Shown here: piece after piece, positions 34,405-42,838 of the stretch
Layout of the letters: the number at the start of each line of letters is the position of its first letter
How positions within the stretch are numbered: the stretch's first letter is position 1
Source: Candidatus Saccharimonadota bacterium
GTDB lineage: Bacteria; Patescibacteriota; Saccharimonadia; Saccharimonadales; Saccharimonadaceae
Assembly: GCA_030537075.1 (NCBI GenBank)
Contig: JAUNOS010000001.1
Location: forward strand, 94,079 to 158,078
Length of the DNA: 64,000 nucleotides
Direction of reading: 5' to 3'
Made by a program: the position numbers and the translations under genes
Notes under the pieces: model-generated
Told to the model about the DNA's origin: nothing
The model's input: the letters and a program-made list of their open reading frames with translations, nothing else
The model's database searches: none

Positions 34405-37400
34405 TCAATCAACATGAATGCCATTTGCACGGAAGGTTGCAGCGATGGCGCCGTTGACTTCAACCTTGGTTTCTTCGCCTTCAACCGCCTTTCGTGCGGA
34501 CTGCCTAACATTTTCGAGTGCTGTCGCGCGGTGCGGTCCTCTGTCATTGTCAATAGCCTCAAAGGTATACTTAGTCTTGCTCGGGCTCTTCACTAGCTGC
34601 TCTGGTGTCACGTTGCCTTCAGCGGCATTTTTAACAGTAGCCCTTGCGAGGCCCGCCTCGCCCACTGTCTGGCCAGACATCATCTCATCACCAAACCCGA
34701 CGCCGTACACCTCTCCGTCCTCTTTCTTATAGGCTATGGTGATCATACGCTGTAAGAGTATTTTATCGCTTCCCTCGGAAAGACCTGCGAGTGCTTTGCG
34801 TCGGTCACCAAAGCCACCAGTTGCACCGACTTTGTCGATAGCGGCAGCGCGAACGGCTCGCGAGACGGTCCGCTCTTTGCCATTTTTATCCTTTTGCTTA
34901 CCAGTTTTAGCAATTTGCACAGCGTCCTCAGTAGACATCGTGCGCATGGTGAGTTGGGCCATGTCTACCTGCTCTTCGAACAACTTATCTAGTTGCGCTT
35001 CAGCTATCGAGGCTCCGGCGTCAAAGCCAAGTTGGCGGCCAGCCCATGACTGGTCGAGCTTACGAAAAGCATTGCCAGGAAGTGCCATAAGATTGCCCGC
35101 CCCCTTGAGCGCCAAGCGGCTCAGGCCTGCCTTATCATCTCCACTCGCCGAAACGCGCCGACCGAAACGCGCAAGCATGCTGTTTCCCGCTCGTCGGTTC
35201 GCCTGTCGTCGTGCGGCATCAAGCTTAAACTTGCGCTGCACTTCAGCAAACCGCGAGGAGCTTTTAGCTTTCTCTCCGACACCGGCTGTCGCTCGACCAG
35301 CTGCACCACTTAGCTTAGCACCCAGCTCGCCAGTGGCATTTAGTGCCCCCTGAAGGAGTTTTGGCGTCATAATAAGCGGGATAACACTGACGCCGAGCGC
35401 AGTAATAGACATCCAAAATTCACCTGATGCAGTGCTTGCAATAATACGACCGGCGAGCGTCCCGCCTCCATAAAGTAGAGAGATGATAGGGTAAACGAGC
35501 AGCAGCCCCCAGAACATCTTTAGCCATCTACGGAAGAGTGACTCAGTATTCGGAAGAAGGTAGGCGACAAAGGCGATAGGTGCGACCGCCGTCAGGATGA
35601 CGATGGCGGCTTGGCGCCCGATAAGAATGATGATCGTGATAAGGATGGCGAGAGTCGCGGCAGCCAAAACAGGTCCAGAGATTGCAAGAAGACCGATGAC
35701 TGCGACCCCACCAAGTGCGGCGCCGGCCAGGGCTGCCCCTCCGGCATTTCCTTTCAGCGCCTCACCGATGAGCCCCTTCCATTCGGGCATCTTCCCTCCA
35801 GGTGCGATACCGTCAAGTAATCCCTTGACAGAGGCCCCTATAATTTGTGATATATCAACCATAATTTGGCTGATTAAATAAGACATATTAACAAGCACGG
35901 CAGCGATAATGAGACGAGGAAGCATTTTCTTGATACCATAAGAGCTGATACCTGCGCCAGTTACCTGGGAATATATAATTACCAAAAAAGCAATGATGAA
36001 GGCGGCGTTAGCAAAATTGCGAAAAATCTCCCAGGCAGTTTGGACTCCAGAGTTTGCTCGGAGGTAGCCAATATTTATCTTCAGTGCGCCTTCTATTACC
36101 TGAAAAGCCTGATCTGAAAGATCAGCAAGCGTGTTCATCAGCGGACAGATAATCCAGCCAAAGCCGCCTTCTATATTACAAGCTGACTCCTCTCCCTGGG
36201 TGCCACCAGCTCCTTCTGGGGGCGATGTACTCACGCCTGGGTCTACTTGTTCAACTGATGCAGCGGCACTGAGTGAGTCTTCCGCAAGTTTTTTGGTAAG
36301 ATTACCGGCCTTGTCTGGAAATTTGTTTTTCATGCATGCAAGAAGTACATCCGCAGTCGGTGTATATGCGACGGTATTTCCTGGCGTATAGGGCCCTGAT
36401 CCCTGCTTCGTCGTACATTCGTTCCATGCTTTTGCTACTTTCTTTTGGCAGTCGCTGAGGGATTCGTTGTCTATGGCGCCGCCGATGGTGTGCTCAGAGG
36501 ATGGGCAGATAGTTTCGTAAAACTTAGACGCCCCAGCTTCGATCTGTCGTTGTCTTGTTTGAGCTGCTGCATTGCCAACTTTTTGCCGCACCACCTCAGC
36601 ATACGCAGCTGACTTCTGGCTGACATTATTCGCAATGTCTAAACATTTAATGTCTCTTGATTCCGCGCTAAGGCTAAATCTGTCATCAGGGCTCGGCATA
36701 TAATACCACTGCTCCTTTACGGAGCCGTCCGACGTCACCACACGAACTGCTCGAGTGTTTGAGTTGGCCCGTTCGTCAGCAGAGCCCCCCCTGGGCTCTG
36801 CCTTGCAGCGTGATTGCAACAAATGGAGTGCATCGACGTAAATGAGCGCATCGGCCGAGAGGGTTCGCTTCGAGGCCTTGCTTTGCAGCCATTTTACTGC
36901 GCTATCTTTCGCATCTCTTAGAATCTTCAATTTTCCTGGTGAATTGCCACTTTGTATGAAGTCGTTACAGGTATACCCCTTGTTCTGGTCTTCTTTAAGG
37001 TGGGGTATTGCGCCGAGTGAACAGTATGTCTCGACAACACTGAGACCTGTTGATAGGGTGTTTAATATAGCGGTTGGCACTTCTTTTTCGCAGCCAAAAA
37101 ATCCGTCCTCCGAGTCGGTGAGGTGTCCTACATGCACTTTGTCATTCCTGCCCCAGTTGTAGCTTTGGATCTCGCCAAGCGTCCTTTCAGAAAAAGCAGC
37201 TCCACCCCAGAAGCCATTACTAATACATTGACCCGCTGCAGAGATAACGGCCACTTCTCTAACCTGCTTAAGTTCGGCTTCGGTTGGCTGAACAGTGATG
37301 GTTTGCGCCTGAGCGTTAGTCTGGAAAACGAGGGCGACAGTGAGCATAATTAGGAGTGCAACAATACTAAACAGAAGTCTAGTGGAGGATGTACGATACC

Positions 37401-37419
37401 GCTGTAGCATAAGCTTCAT
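34405..37419 (-). CDS. VirB6/TrbL-like polytopic T4SS protein 2
   Basis: The 1,004-residue protein has a signal segment (residues 12-38), a large extracytoplasmic region with about 16 cysteines (40-425), membrane segments (about 430-700) and a long basic, Ala-rich cytoplasmic tail (700-1004). The membrane core has IEGGFGWIICPLMNTL, FRNFANAAFIIAFLVIIYSQVT and IKKMLPRLIIAAVLVNMSYL, very close to the first copy, and also APIAFVAYLLPNTE. The extracytoplasmic part is far longer than in copy 1, which suggests contact with the wall or a partner cell. A TATCAT-like -10 lies shortly upstream of the ATG. It opens the minus-strand secretion-system block. Confidence 0.85.
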   Translation of the reverse strand: MKLMLQRYRTSSTRLLFSIVALLIMLTVALVFQTNAQAQTITVQPTEAELKQVREVAVISAAGQCISNGFWGGAAFSERTLGEIQSYNWGRNDKVHVGHLTDSEDGFFGCEKEVPTAILNTLSTGLSVVETYCSLGAIPHLKEDQNKGYTCNDFIQSGNSPGKLKILRDAKDSAVKWLQSKASKRTLSADALIYVDALHLLQSRCKAEPRGGSADERANSNTRAVRVVTSDGSVKEQWYYMPSPDDRFSLSAESRDIKCLDIANNVSQKSAAYAEVVRQKVGNAAAQTRQRQIEAGASKFYETICPSSEHTIGGAIDNESLSDCQKKVAKAWNECTTKQGSGPYTPGNTVAYTPTADVLLACMKNKFPDKAGNLTKKLAEDSLSAAASVEQVDPGVSTSPPEGAGGTQGEESACNIEGGFGWIICPLMNTLADLSDQAFQVIEGALKINIGYLRANSGVQTAWEIFRNFANAAFIIAFLVIIYSQVTGAGISSYGIKKMLPRLIIAAVLVNMSYLISQIMVDISQIIGASVKGLLDGIAPGGKMPEWKGLIGEALKGNAGGAALAGAALGGVAVIGLLAISGPVLAAATLAILITIIILIGRQAAIVILTAVAPIAFVAYLLPNTESLFRRWLKMFWGLLLVYPIISLLYGGGTLAGRIIASTASGEFWMSITALGVSVIPLIMTPKLLQGALNATGELGAKLSGAAGRATAGVGEKAKSSSRFAEVQRKFKLDAARRQANRRAGNSMLARFGRRVSASGDDKAGLSRLALKGAGNLMALPGNAFRKLDQSWAGRQLGFDAGASIAEAQLDKLFEEQVDMAQLTMRTMSTEDAVQIAKTGKQKDKNGKERTVSRAVRAAAIDKVGATGGFGDRRKALAGLSEGSDKILLQRMITIAYKKEDGEVYGVGFGDEMMSGQTVGEAGLARATVKNAAEGNVTPEQLVKSPSKTKYTFEAIDNDRGPHRATALENVRQSARKAVEGEETKVEVNGAIAATFRANGIHVD

Positions 37420-37455
37420 ATTCTATATGATACCACATTTCACACAGCGGTATTA

Positions 37456-37493
37456 ACTGAAAAACCAGGCATGCCACTTGCGGGCATGCCTGG
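37456..37493 (-). terminator. Rho-independent terminator after the lipoprotein gene
   Basis: An 11-base stem (CCAGGCATGCC / GGCATGCCTGG, 37465-37475 and 37483-37493) is followed on the minus strand by TTTTTCAG. It lies 18 bases past the stop of the gene at 37512. Confidence 0.85.
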
Positions 37494-37511
37494 CTGAGTC
37501 ACCTAGGTAGG

Positions 37512-38822
37512 CTACCTAATCCCACCAGTTACCGGCTTGACTCCTATAGGAAAGGCGGTTTTTAGCCGCTCTTTTGTCTTTACGTCAAGCATATGACCCT
37601 CTTGATCATGAAGGGTTTGTTCGTAGTATTTCCCCTTTGGTCCATTCCAGCTGTCAAACTTCCCATTTGGCGACTCCCTATCTGCGCCAATTGGCGCGAC
37701 GGCCTCGGCTATCGCGAAGACGACACAAAATTGCCTGCCATTGAGTGTTAAATTAACATCAAACAGTGTACGCTCCGTCACTTTATCACCAAGGTTAGTG
37801 TCTCTTATCTGGACTGTGTAGAAATCATCCTCAGATATAGGCTCTGCGCTCTCTACGGTAAGATTGCTTATATTTGATACAGTCGAGGCGTTCTTGATAG
37901 GCTCATAAAGCATGTTTATGAAGTCGTTGGTTTCGTTTGGGTCGATCCCTACCTGCTCATGAGCTCCCTCCCCGAGCGCAGCCTGCATTTGCCAAAATGA
38001 CAAAAGAAAGACGCCATCGGCCCTCTTGCGATCAAGGGGCTCTCCCTCAACCGGCGTACGAGAGCCTCCCTCTGCTTGTCCTAACGCGTATTCGACAGGG
38101 GTAATGAGTGAGTTCCTGACAAAGAGCGTTGTTCCATCAACGCCACCATCCTCTTTGCGTACCGCAAGAGTCCTCTCGATACTAGTAAATGCAGGGTTGG
38201 TCCTGCCATTCTCAGAGGCGTCTTGGGTGTAGCCAAAAAAATTCCTGCGATTAATAGCGCCATCGACACCCATCGCTACCCGGAAAGTTGCGGCAGTCTC
38301 GTGGAGTCTTCTGCGGGTAATTGTCTGACCGTTCCATTCATTGCCCCAGCGTAGATATACGTCGGCGTAGGAGTCTGTGTAGAGTGGCGCAATAGTCTTA
38401 TCGATATATTCGTGGGCCTTTATGGTATCTGGATGATTGTATCGAGGTTCTCCGCCGACGATTTCTGCTGATCCTGTCGGTGTCTCTGAGCTCTTTTCGG
38501 CGCTCGATGATGGACTGCTTGGTGTCGGCGTATCTGGCGCCTTTGAGGTAGCCTTTTCCGTCGATGATGTCTCGGTTGAGCTGCTCTCGCCTGTTGCTTT
38601 AGGGGTGGCGGTGGTTGATGAGGTTGACACTTCTGGTGTAGCCTCTACGTTATGAGCGCTGCAGCCTGCGAGACCACCAGCGAAGGTCACCAGGGCGAGT
38701 CCCGTTGCGCCGAGCTTTTTAAGTCCTTCTGCTGTACGACGGAAGAAATTACCTACTCTATTTTTCAAAGAATCACTTGGGTTACGCTCTCTCATAACGC
38801 TTGGGATTCCCTTCTCTGGCAA
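37512..38822 (-). CDS. Hypothetical lipoprotein with Ser/Thr-rich stalk
   Basis: The 436-residue protein has a basic start, a hydrophobic segment (about 38-52) and a lipobox LAGCS (Cys at about 54). Residues 60-125 are almost all Ser, Thr, Pro, Lys, Glu, a flexible stalk across the wall. The C-terminal 300 residues form a folded domain with NHPDTIKAHEYIDKTIAPLY, GRTNPAFTSIERTL and EQVGIDPNETNDFI. I do not recognise the domain. The gene has its own terminator and faces away from the ATPase gene. An ATG at residue 10 (MRERNP) is an alternative start. It is probably displayed on the cell surface, near the secretion-system genes. Confidence 0.65.
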   Translation of the reverse strand: MPEKGIPSVMRERNPSDSLKNRVGNFFRRTAEGLKKLGATGLALVTFAGGLAGCSAHNVEATPEVSTSSTTATPKATGESSSTETSSTEKATSKAPDTPTPSSPSSSAEKSSETPTGSAEIVGGEPRYNHPDTIKAHEYIDKTIAPLYTDSYADVYLRWGNEWNGQTITRRRLHETAATFRVAMGVDGAINRRNFFGYTQDASENGRTNPAFTSIERTLAVRKEDGGVDGTTLFVRNSLITPVEYALGQAEGGSRTPVEGEPLDRKRADGVFLLSFWQMQAALGEGAHEQVGIDPNETNDFINMLYEPIKNASTVSNISNLTVESAEPISEDDFYTVQIRDTNLGDKVTERTLFDVNLTLNGRQFCVVFAIAEAVAPIGADRESPNGKFDSWNGPKGKYYEQTLHDQEGHMLDVKTKERLKTAFPIGVKPVTGGIR

Positions 38823-38932
38823 AGCCAGTAACTATATTAATGATATCCTCGAGGCGCCCGCTCAGTTGCACCGGAGATGGCGCCGATTAGCCTGATTGTA
38901 GCATATTTTTTAAAAAATGTAAATAGACCGTA

Positions 38933-40072
38933 CTACAGTAGCGGTTGCTGGGGTGTGTCAAATAGCTCAGTCAGTAGAGTGTCTGGCGATAGTATGGAAA
39001 AATGGGCCTCGGGGTATGCTCGCGAAAATGCTGCTGGTACCCGTGGCTTTTTCATGCCATATTTACACTCCATGCCGCGCAGCACTCCAGACTCCTCCTC
39101 CACAAGGTCGACTTCTGCCCCACCATCCCCTCGCCAGTAAAATGATCGCACGCGACGTGAAGCTGCCTGTAGGTACTTCAGGCGTTCGATGATGCAAAAA
39201 TTCTCCCATAGCGCACCAGTGTCATCTCGTAGCTCAAGCGGCTTAAAATCATCGATGAGCGCATTGCGGATGCCAAGGTCGGTGAAATAGACTTTGCGTA
39301 GCCTGCCGACTTCTGCACGCTGGTTGCGCCTATACTGGTTGCGTCGAAAGATGATAAAAGCCTTCTCGAGGAGGTCGATATAGCGCTTTACCGTGTCGTT
39401 CGTAATGCCAAGTGAGCGCCCGAGCTCACTATAGTTAACCTCGCTGCCAATCTGATATGCGAGCAGGCGCAAGAGGTCATTGATGATGGTGTGGTCATAT
39501 ATCACGTGGGGCGCGAATGCATCGCGATACAGATAGTTGGTTGCGATCGCAGACAGTCGGTCATATGCTTCTTCTGCCGGCAGTGACCACATGCCAGGAT
39601 AGCCGCCTCGCAGCATCATGACCTTGGCGTAGGAGAGATACTCCGACGGCGCCTGGGCCACCTCTCCCAAGCTGAGGGGCTGGAGGGGGATTTCGACACT
39701 ACGCCCAGTGAGGGGCTCGGTAATTTTGTTTGAGAGGTCGAGGCTGGAGGAGCCGGTGACCAGAAGGCGAATGTCGGGGTAGGTGTCATGAAGCAACTTC
39801 AGGCTGATACCAATGTTCGTCACGCGCTGGGCCTCATCTATGATTACCAAGTCTGCATCCCCTAGATACGACTTAAGCTCTATAGCTGACTTTTCAGTGA
39901 GACTACTCACGACAGTAGGGTCATCGCAGTTGAGATAGAGAGGTTGTTTATAGCGTTTGGCTATCTGCTTCGCCAAGGTTGTCTTGCCGACCTGGCGAGC
40001 ACCATACAGTATTGCGACCATGCCGCTATCAAGCGCCGTGATAACTTTTGACTGGATGTGACGCTGCAACAT
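38933..40072 (-). CDS. AAA+ ATPase with DUF4143 domain
   Basis: The 379-residue protein has Walker A LYGARQVGKTTLAKQIA (about 20-36), Walker B DADLVIIDEAQRV (about 72-84), sensor-like LLVTGSSSLDL and, from about 190, the DUF4143 domain (YSELGRSLGITNDTVKRYIDLLE, a winged helix, and WRGDGGAEVDLV, a nuclease-like DxxV strand). Such ATPases are common accessory genes of unknown role in bacteria and archaea. The start at 40072 (MLQRHIQ) fits the family and a TATACT -10 lies 6 bases before it. An ATG at 40126 falls in the upstream repeats and is unlikely. Confidence 0.85.
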   Translation of the reverse strand: MLQRHIQSKVITALDSGMVAILYGARQVGKTTLAKQIAKRYKQPLYLNCDDPTVVSSLTEKSAIELKSYLGDADLVIIDEAQRVTNIGISLKLLHDTYPDIRLLVTGSSSLDLSNKITEPLTGRSVEIPLQPLSLGEVAQAPSEYLSYAKVMMLRGGYPGMWSLPAEEAYDRLSAIATNYLYRDAFAPHVIYDHTIINDLLRLLAYQIGSEVNYSELGRSLGITNDTVKRYIDLLEKAFIIFRRNQYRRNQRAEVGRLRKVYFTDLGIRNALIDDFKPLELRDDTGALWENFCIIERLKYLQAASRRVRSFYWRGDGGAEVDLVEEESGVLRGMECKYGMKKPRVPAAFSRAYPEAHFSILSPDTLLTELFDTPQQPLL

Positions 40073-40078
40073 GGGGCA

Positions 40079-40107
40079 AGTATAGCAAAAATATTCGTTT
40101 TTGTCTA
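40079..40107 (-). promoter_or_regulatory. Promoter of the DUF4143 ATPase gene
   Basis: On the minus strand there is a TAGACA-like -35, a 17-base spacer and a -10 TATACT (40079-40084), 6 bases from the ATG, so the transcript is probably leaderless. The -35 region is the last, diverged unit of the tandem repeat at 40086-40175. Confidence 0.55.
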
Positions 40108-40175
40108 GTGACTTGGTAAAAAACATTCGTTTAACGCTAGTCAGATGGCAAAAAACATTCGTTTAACGCTAGTCA
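40086..40175. repeat. Tandem direct repeat upstream of the ATPase gene
   Basis: Two exact 26-base units (40118-40143 and 40150-40175, ending in AACGCTAGTCA) are spaced 32 bases, and a diverged third unit lies at about 40087-40112. The period of about three helical turns suggests repeated operator sites or duplication of the promoter region. Confidence 0.75.
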
Positions 40176-40196
40176 CCTCTGTTAAAAAATGATAAG

Positions 40197-40224
40197 AAAA
40201 TACCCCAGCATTGATACTGGGGTG
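40197..40224 (-). terminator. Terminator after tRNA-Asp
   Basis: A stem ACCCCAG / CTGGGGT with an 8-base loop is followed on the minus strand by ATTTTCTTAT, just past the tRNA 3' end. Confidence 0.65.
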
Positions 40225-40236
40225 ATATTACTCTTC

Positions 40237-40314
40237 TGGCGCGCCCGACCGGATTCGAACCGGCGATCTCCTCCGTGACAGGGAGGCGTGATAGGCCAAC
40301 TTCACTACGGGCGC
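40237..40314 (-). tRNA. tRNA-Asp(GUC)
   Basis: Acceptor GCGCCCG/CGGGCGC with encoded CCA, anticodon arm CCTCC-CTGTCAC-GGAGG giving anticodon GUC, T arm CCGGTTCGAATCCGG. A complete cloverleaf with no intron. Confidence 0.93.
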
Positions 40315-40410
40315 ATGACTTTCTGTAGTCTAGCAGACTTTCGCAACTTTTTCAAGAAATTATTTGCTTTTTTCTACAGGGTATTTTACAATTAGACGCA
40401 GGAATTACCT

Positions 40411-40788
40411 ATGCGAAACATAAATATCACACACCTCATCATCGCAGCGGCCCTGGTGGGCGTCGCGGTATTCGTGGTGAGTCAGCCGGTGCTAGCAGCG
40501 AACTGTGGCGGCGCCGAGACCTCTGTCATCGACTGCGGTGGCAAGACTGGCCAAGAAGCCATCGTCGAGGTTATCAAGACCGTCATCGGTATCCTTTCCG
40601 TCGGCGTCGGTATCCTGGCGGTCGGCACCACCATCCTTGGCGGCATCCTCTACTCTATGTCGGGCGATAATCCCGAGCAGTTGAAACGAGCGAAAACCAT
40701 CTGGATGAATACCGTTATCGGGCTCATCCTCTTTACATTCCTCGTGGCTATCACTAACTTTTTGGTACCAGGAGGGGTCTTCGGATGA
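40411..40788 (+). CDS. VirB2-like small pilin/TrbC-type protein 1
   Basis: The 125-residue protein has a signal peptide (residues 1-30, ending VLAAN) and two membrane segments (about 52-80 and 95-120) joined by a short charged loop (GDNPEQLKRAKTIW). This is the VirB2/TrbC fold: two hydrophobic helices with a positive loop. Cys33 and Cys43 precede the first helix. It heads an array of six such genes. VirB2-type subunits assemble into conjugative pili or adhesive filaments. A TTGCTT/TACAAT promoter with a 17-base spacer lies just upstream, at about 40367-40395. Confidence 0.8.
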   Translation: MRNINITHLIIAAALVGVAVFVVSQPVLAANCGGAETSVIDCGGKTGQEAIVEVIKTVIGILSVGVGILAVGTTILGGILYSMSGDNPEQLKRAKTIWMNTVIGLILFTFLVAITNFLVPGGVFG

Positions 40789-41237
40789 CGAAGTTGAAAC
40801 AAATGATTCTTAGCCTAGCACTGGTGCTGGTCGCGGCTGGTGGTGTGATCATGGCAGCTCCCCAGCCCGCTCAGGCGGCATCAGACTGCGACCGGCACGG
40901 TATGCTGCTGACGCTGAAGCCGTGGTATTACAATCTGACCGAGGGGACGCCCCCAAACTGTAAGGTGCAGCCATTTGGCACCACGCTCGACCAGCAGCGT
41001 AAGTTTGTCTGGACGGTGGTGCTAAACATCGTCGAAGATTTACTACAGGTGGCGGGTTATGTGGCAGTGGCCTTCGTTATTTACGGTGGTTTTCTGTATC
41101 TCACCAGCTCCGGCTCGCCTGATGCGGCCGCCAAGGGGATGAAGACGGTGCTGAGCGCGGTTATCGGTCTGGTTATCGCCATTATGGCTATCGGCCTGGT
41201 AAATCTAGTAGCAAATGTAGGATTGGGGTTAAATTAG
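40785..41237 (+). CDS. VirB2-like small membrane protein 2
   Basis: The 150-residue protein has a signal peptide (1-32, ending AQAAS), a spacer domain with two cysteines (about 33-70) and two membrane segments (about 85-108 and 122-147) around the loop SGSPDAAAKGMKTV. Its ATG overlaps the previous stop (ATGA), so translation is coupled. It is the most diverged member of the array and lacks the NTILYAVIG motif. It could be a minor or base subunit. Confidence 0.75.
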   Translation: MTKLKQMILSLALVLVAAGGVIMAAPQPAQAASDCDRHGMLLTLKPWYYNLTEGTPPNCKVQPFGTTLDQQRKFVWTVVLNIVEDLLQVAGYVAVAFVIYGGFLYLTSSGSPDAAAKGMKTVLSAVIGLVIAIMAIGLVNLVANVGLGLN

Positions 41238-41238
41238 G

Positions 41239-41526
41239 ATGAAATATGTCATTGCTCAGGTGCTAGGGAGTGCAGATAGCCTCGGGGTGCCGAAAAACGA
41301 ATTGACGGTGAATAATCTCGGCAGTATATTGAACGTTGTTTATCTTATCGCGGGGGCTATCGCTGTCCTGATGATCGTTATCGCGGGTATCAATTTTACC
41401 ACTGCGGGTGGCGACGCCAACAAGGCCGCCAAGGCGAAAAACACCATTCTCTACTCTGTTATTGGTATCATTATCATCAGCAGCGCCTTTGCTATTACTA
41501 ACTTTGTGATAAAAGGAGTAAAATAA
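41239..41526 (+). CDS. VirB2-like small membrane protein 3, no signal peptide
   Basis: The 95-residue protein has two membrane segments (about 32-53 and 70-92) and the array motif GGDANKAAKAKNTILYSVIG between them. Unlike the other five array members it starts without a signal peptide (MKYVIAQVLGSADSLG). The gene follows the previous stop after 1 base. It may be inserted directly by YidC/SecYEG, with a role distinct from secreted pilins. Confidence 0.75.
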   Translation: MKYVIAQVLGSADSLGVPKNELTVNNLGSILNVVYLIAGAIAVLMIVIAGINFTTAGGDANKAAKAKNTILYSVIGIIIISSAFAITNFVIKGVK

Positions 41527-41529
41527 CCC

Positions 41530-41910
41530 ATGAAAAAACTTTTTGCCCTCTGTTTCGTCGCTGTTTCGATGATGGTCACCATGGCGGTGGCACCGCTGAC
41601 GCCAGTCGCTGCCCAGAACCTCTATGCTGGCTGCGAGAATGCGAATGTTGATAGAGATAATCCTATTTGTAGCAATCGAGGGGCAGACGCGACAGACACC
41701 TTTAAGAATGTCATCAATGTCATCCTCACCATCCTTGGCATCGTTTCGGTTATCATGATAGTGGTTGGTGGGTTTCAGTACACCACCTCTGGCGGCGATT
41801 CGAACAAGGTGGCAGCCGCGAAAAATACCATTCTCTACGCGGTCATCGGCGTGGTGGTGGCCCTGCTCGCGGCCTTTATCGTCCAGTATGTGGTAAATAA
41901 TGTGAAGTAA
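41530..41910 (+). CDS. VirB2-like small pilin-type protein 4
   Basis: The 126-residue protein has a signal peptide (1-29), a short extracytoplasmic part with two cysteines (CENANVDRDNPIC) and two membrane helices around TTSGGDSNKVAAAKNTILYAVIG. It has the same core as members 3, 5, 6 and the copy at 47.5 kb. The next gene has a GAGAGGAG site. Confidence 0.8.
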   Translation: MKKLFALCFVAVSMMVTMAVAPLTPVAAQNLYAGCENANVDRDNPICSNRGADATDTFKNVINVILTILGIVSVIMIVVGGFQYTTSGGDSNKVAAAKNTILYAVIGVVVALLAAFIVQYVVNNVK

Positions 41911-41930
41911 ACTCAGAGAGGAGACATAAC

Positions 41931-42308
41931 ATGAAGCGAATACGAACGTTTATAACATCAGCGGTGGCCAGCCTGGCAGTAGTGGCTGCCCTGCTCAGCC
42001 CAGTGCTAGTGCCGAGCACGGCTGAGGCGCAGATACAGAAGGGCATCAATGCAGCCAGGACGGATGATATGTCGTCAGCGGTGGAGCCTGAGAGTATCGT
42101 GCAAAAGGTAGTAAACATCATCCTGTTCGTGCTGGGCGTGCTGGCAGTCATCATGATCATTGTCGGTGGCTTTCGGTATGTGACCTCTGGTGGCGACTCA
42201 AATAAGCTGACCAGCGCGAAAAATACCATTCTCTACGCGGTCATCGGTCTCATCGTGGCGCTTTTCGCCTATGCTATCGTCAACTGGGTTGTCAAGCAGG
42301 TGCAATAG
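41931..42308 (+). CDS. VirB2-like small pilin-type protein 5
   Basis: The 125-residue protein has a signal peptide (1-33, ending AEAQI), a short charged linker without cysteines, then two membrane helices around VTSGGDSNKLTSAKNTILYAVIG. An AGAGGAG site precedes the ATG by about 8 bases. Confidence 0.8.
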   Translation: MKRIRTFITSAVASLAVVAALLSPVLVPSTAEAQIQKGINAARTDDMSSAVEPESIVQKVVNIILFVLGVLAVIMIIVGGFRYVTSGGDSNKLTSAKNTILYAVIGLIVALFAYAIVNWVVKQVQ

Positions 42309-42366
42309 TGGTAAAATCATAGTCGAAATAATAACATTAAACGATAAAGAATAAGGAAGAATAAGA

Positions 42367-42750
42367 ATGAATAAGTTGAAACTTATGATCGCTGGTCTGC
42401 TGATGGTGCCGACATTGGCATTTGCTGTGGCGCCAGTGGCGGACGCGCAGACAAAGGATCTAAACTTGCGTGGTGGTGTCGAAAGTGCAAAGGGCGAGGG
42501 TTCGGCCGATAAGGTCGATAACCCAAGCGACCTGGTGAAAAGTGCCGTTAATATTGTTCTATACGTGGTTGGTGTGCTGGCGGTTATCATGCTGATCTGG
42601 GGCGGTATCACTTATACCACCTCAGCTGGCGACTCAAACAAGGTGACTAGCGCCAAGAATACCATTCTGTACGCAGTTATCGGTCTGGTGGTGGCTATCT
42701 TTGCTTATGCCATCGTAAACTTTGTCTTGACGAGTGCCAGCGGTAGCTAA
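42367..42750 (+). CDS. VirB2-like small pilin-type protein 6
   Basis: The 127-residue protein has a signal peptide (1-26, ending ADAQT), a Lys/Asp/Gly-rich linker and two membrane helices around TTSAGDSNKVTSAKNTILYAVIG. It is the last of the array and is followed by a bidirectional terminator. A weak AAGGAAG site lies upstream. Confidence 0.8.
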   Translation: MNKLKLMIAGLLMVPTLAFAVAPVADAQTKDLNLRGGVESAKGEGSADKVDNPSDLVKSAVNIVLYVVGVLAVIMLIWGGITYTTSAGDSNKVTSAKNTILYAVIGLVVAIFAYAIVNFVLTSASGS

Positions 42751-42767
42751 AACAGATCAAGCATCTA

Positions 42768-42803
42768 CGAAAAAATCCCGGCCTAGTCGCCGGGATTCTT
42801 TTT
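42768..42803. terminator. Bidirectional terminator between pilin array and hsp20
   Basis: A stem AATCCCGGC / GCCGGGATT is flanked by AAAAAA upstream and TTTTTTT downstream, so it serves both the plus-strand array and the convergent hsp20 gene. Confidence 0.88.
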
Positions 42804-42838
42804 TTGTCTTGAATTGTCGTCGAATGAGCGCGGGAGTC

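Noticed and set aside
37512-38822. Sortase-anchored surface protein
   Set aside because: No LPXTG-like motif or C-terminal hydrophobic tail; an N-terminal lipobox explains surface anchoring better.
40086-40175. CRISPR array
   Set aside because: Only two exact units with 6-base separation, no variable spacers and no cas genes.
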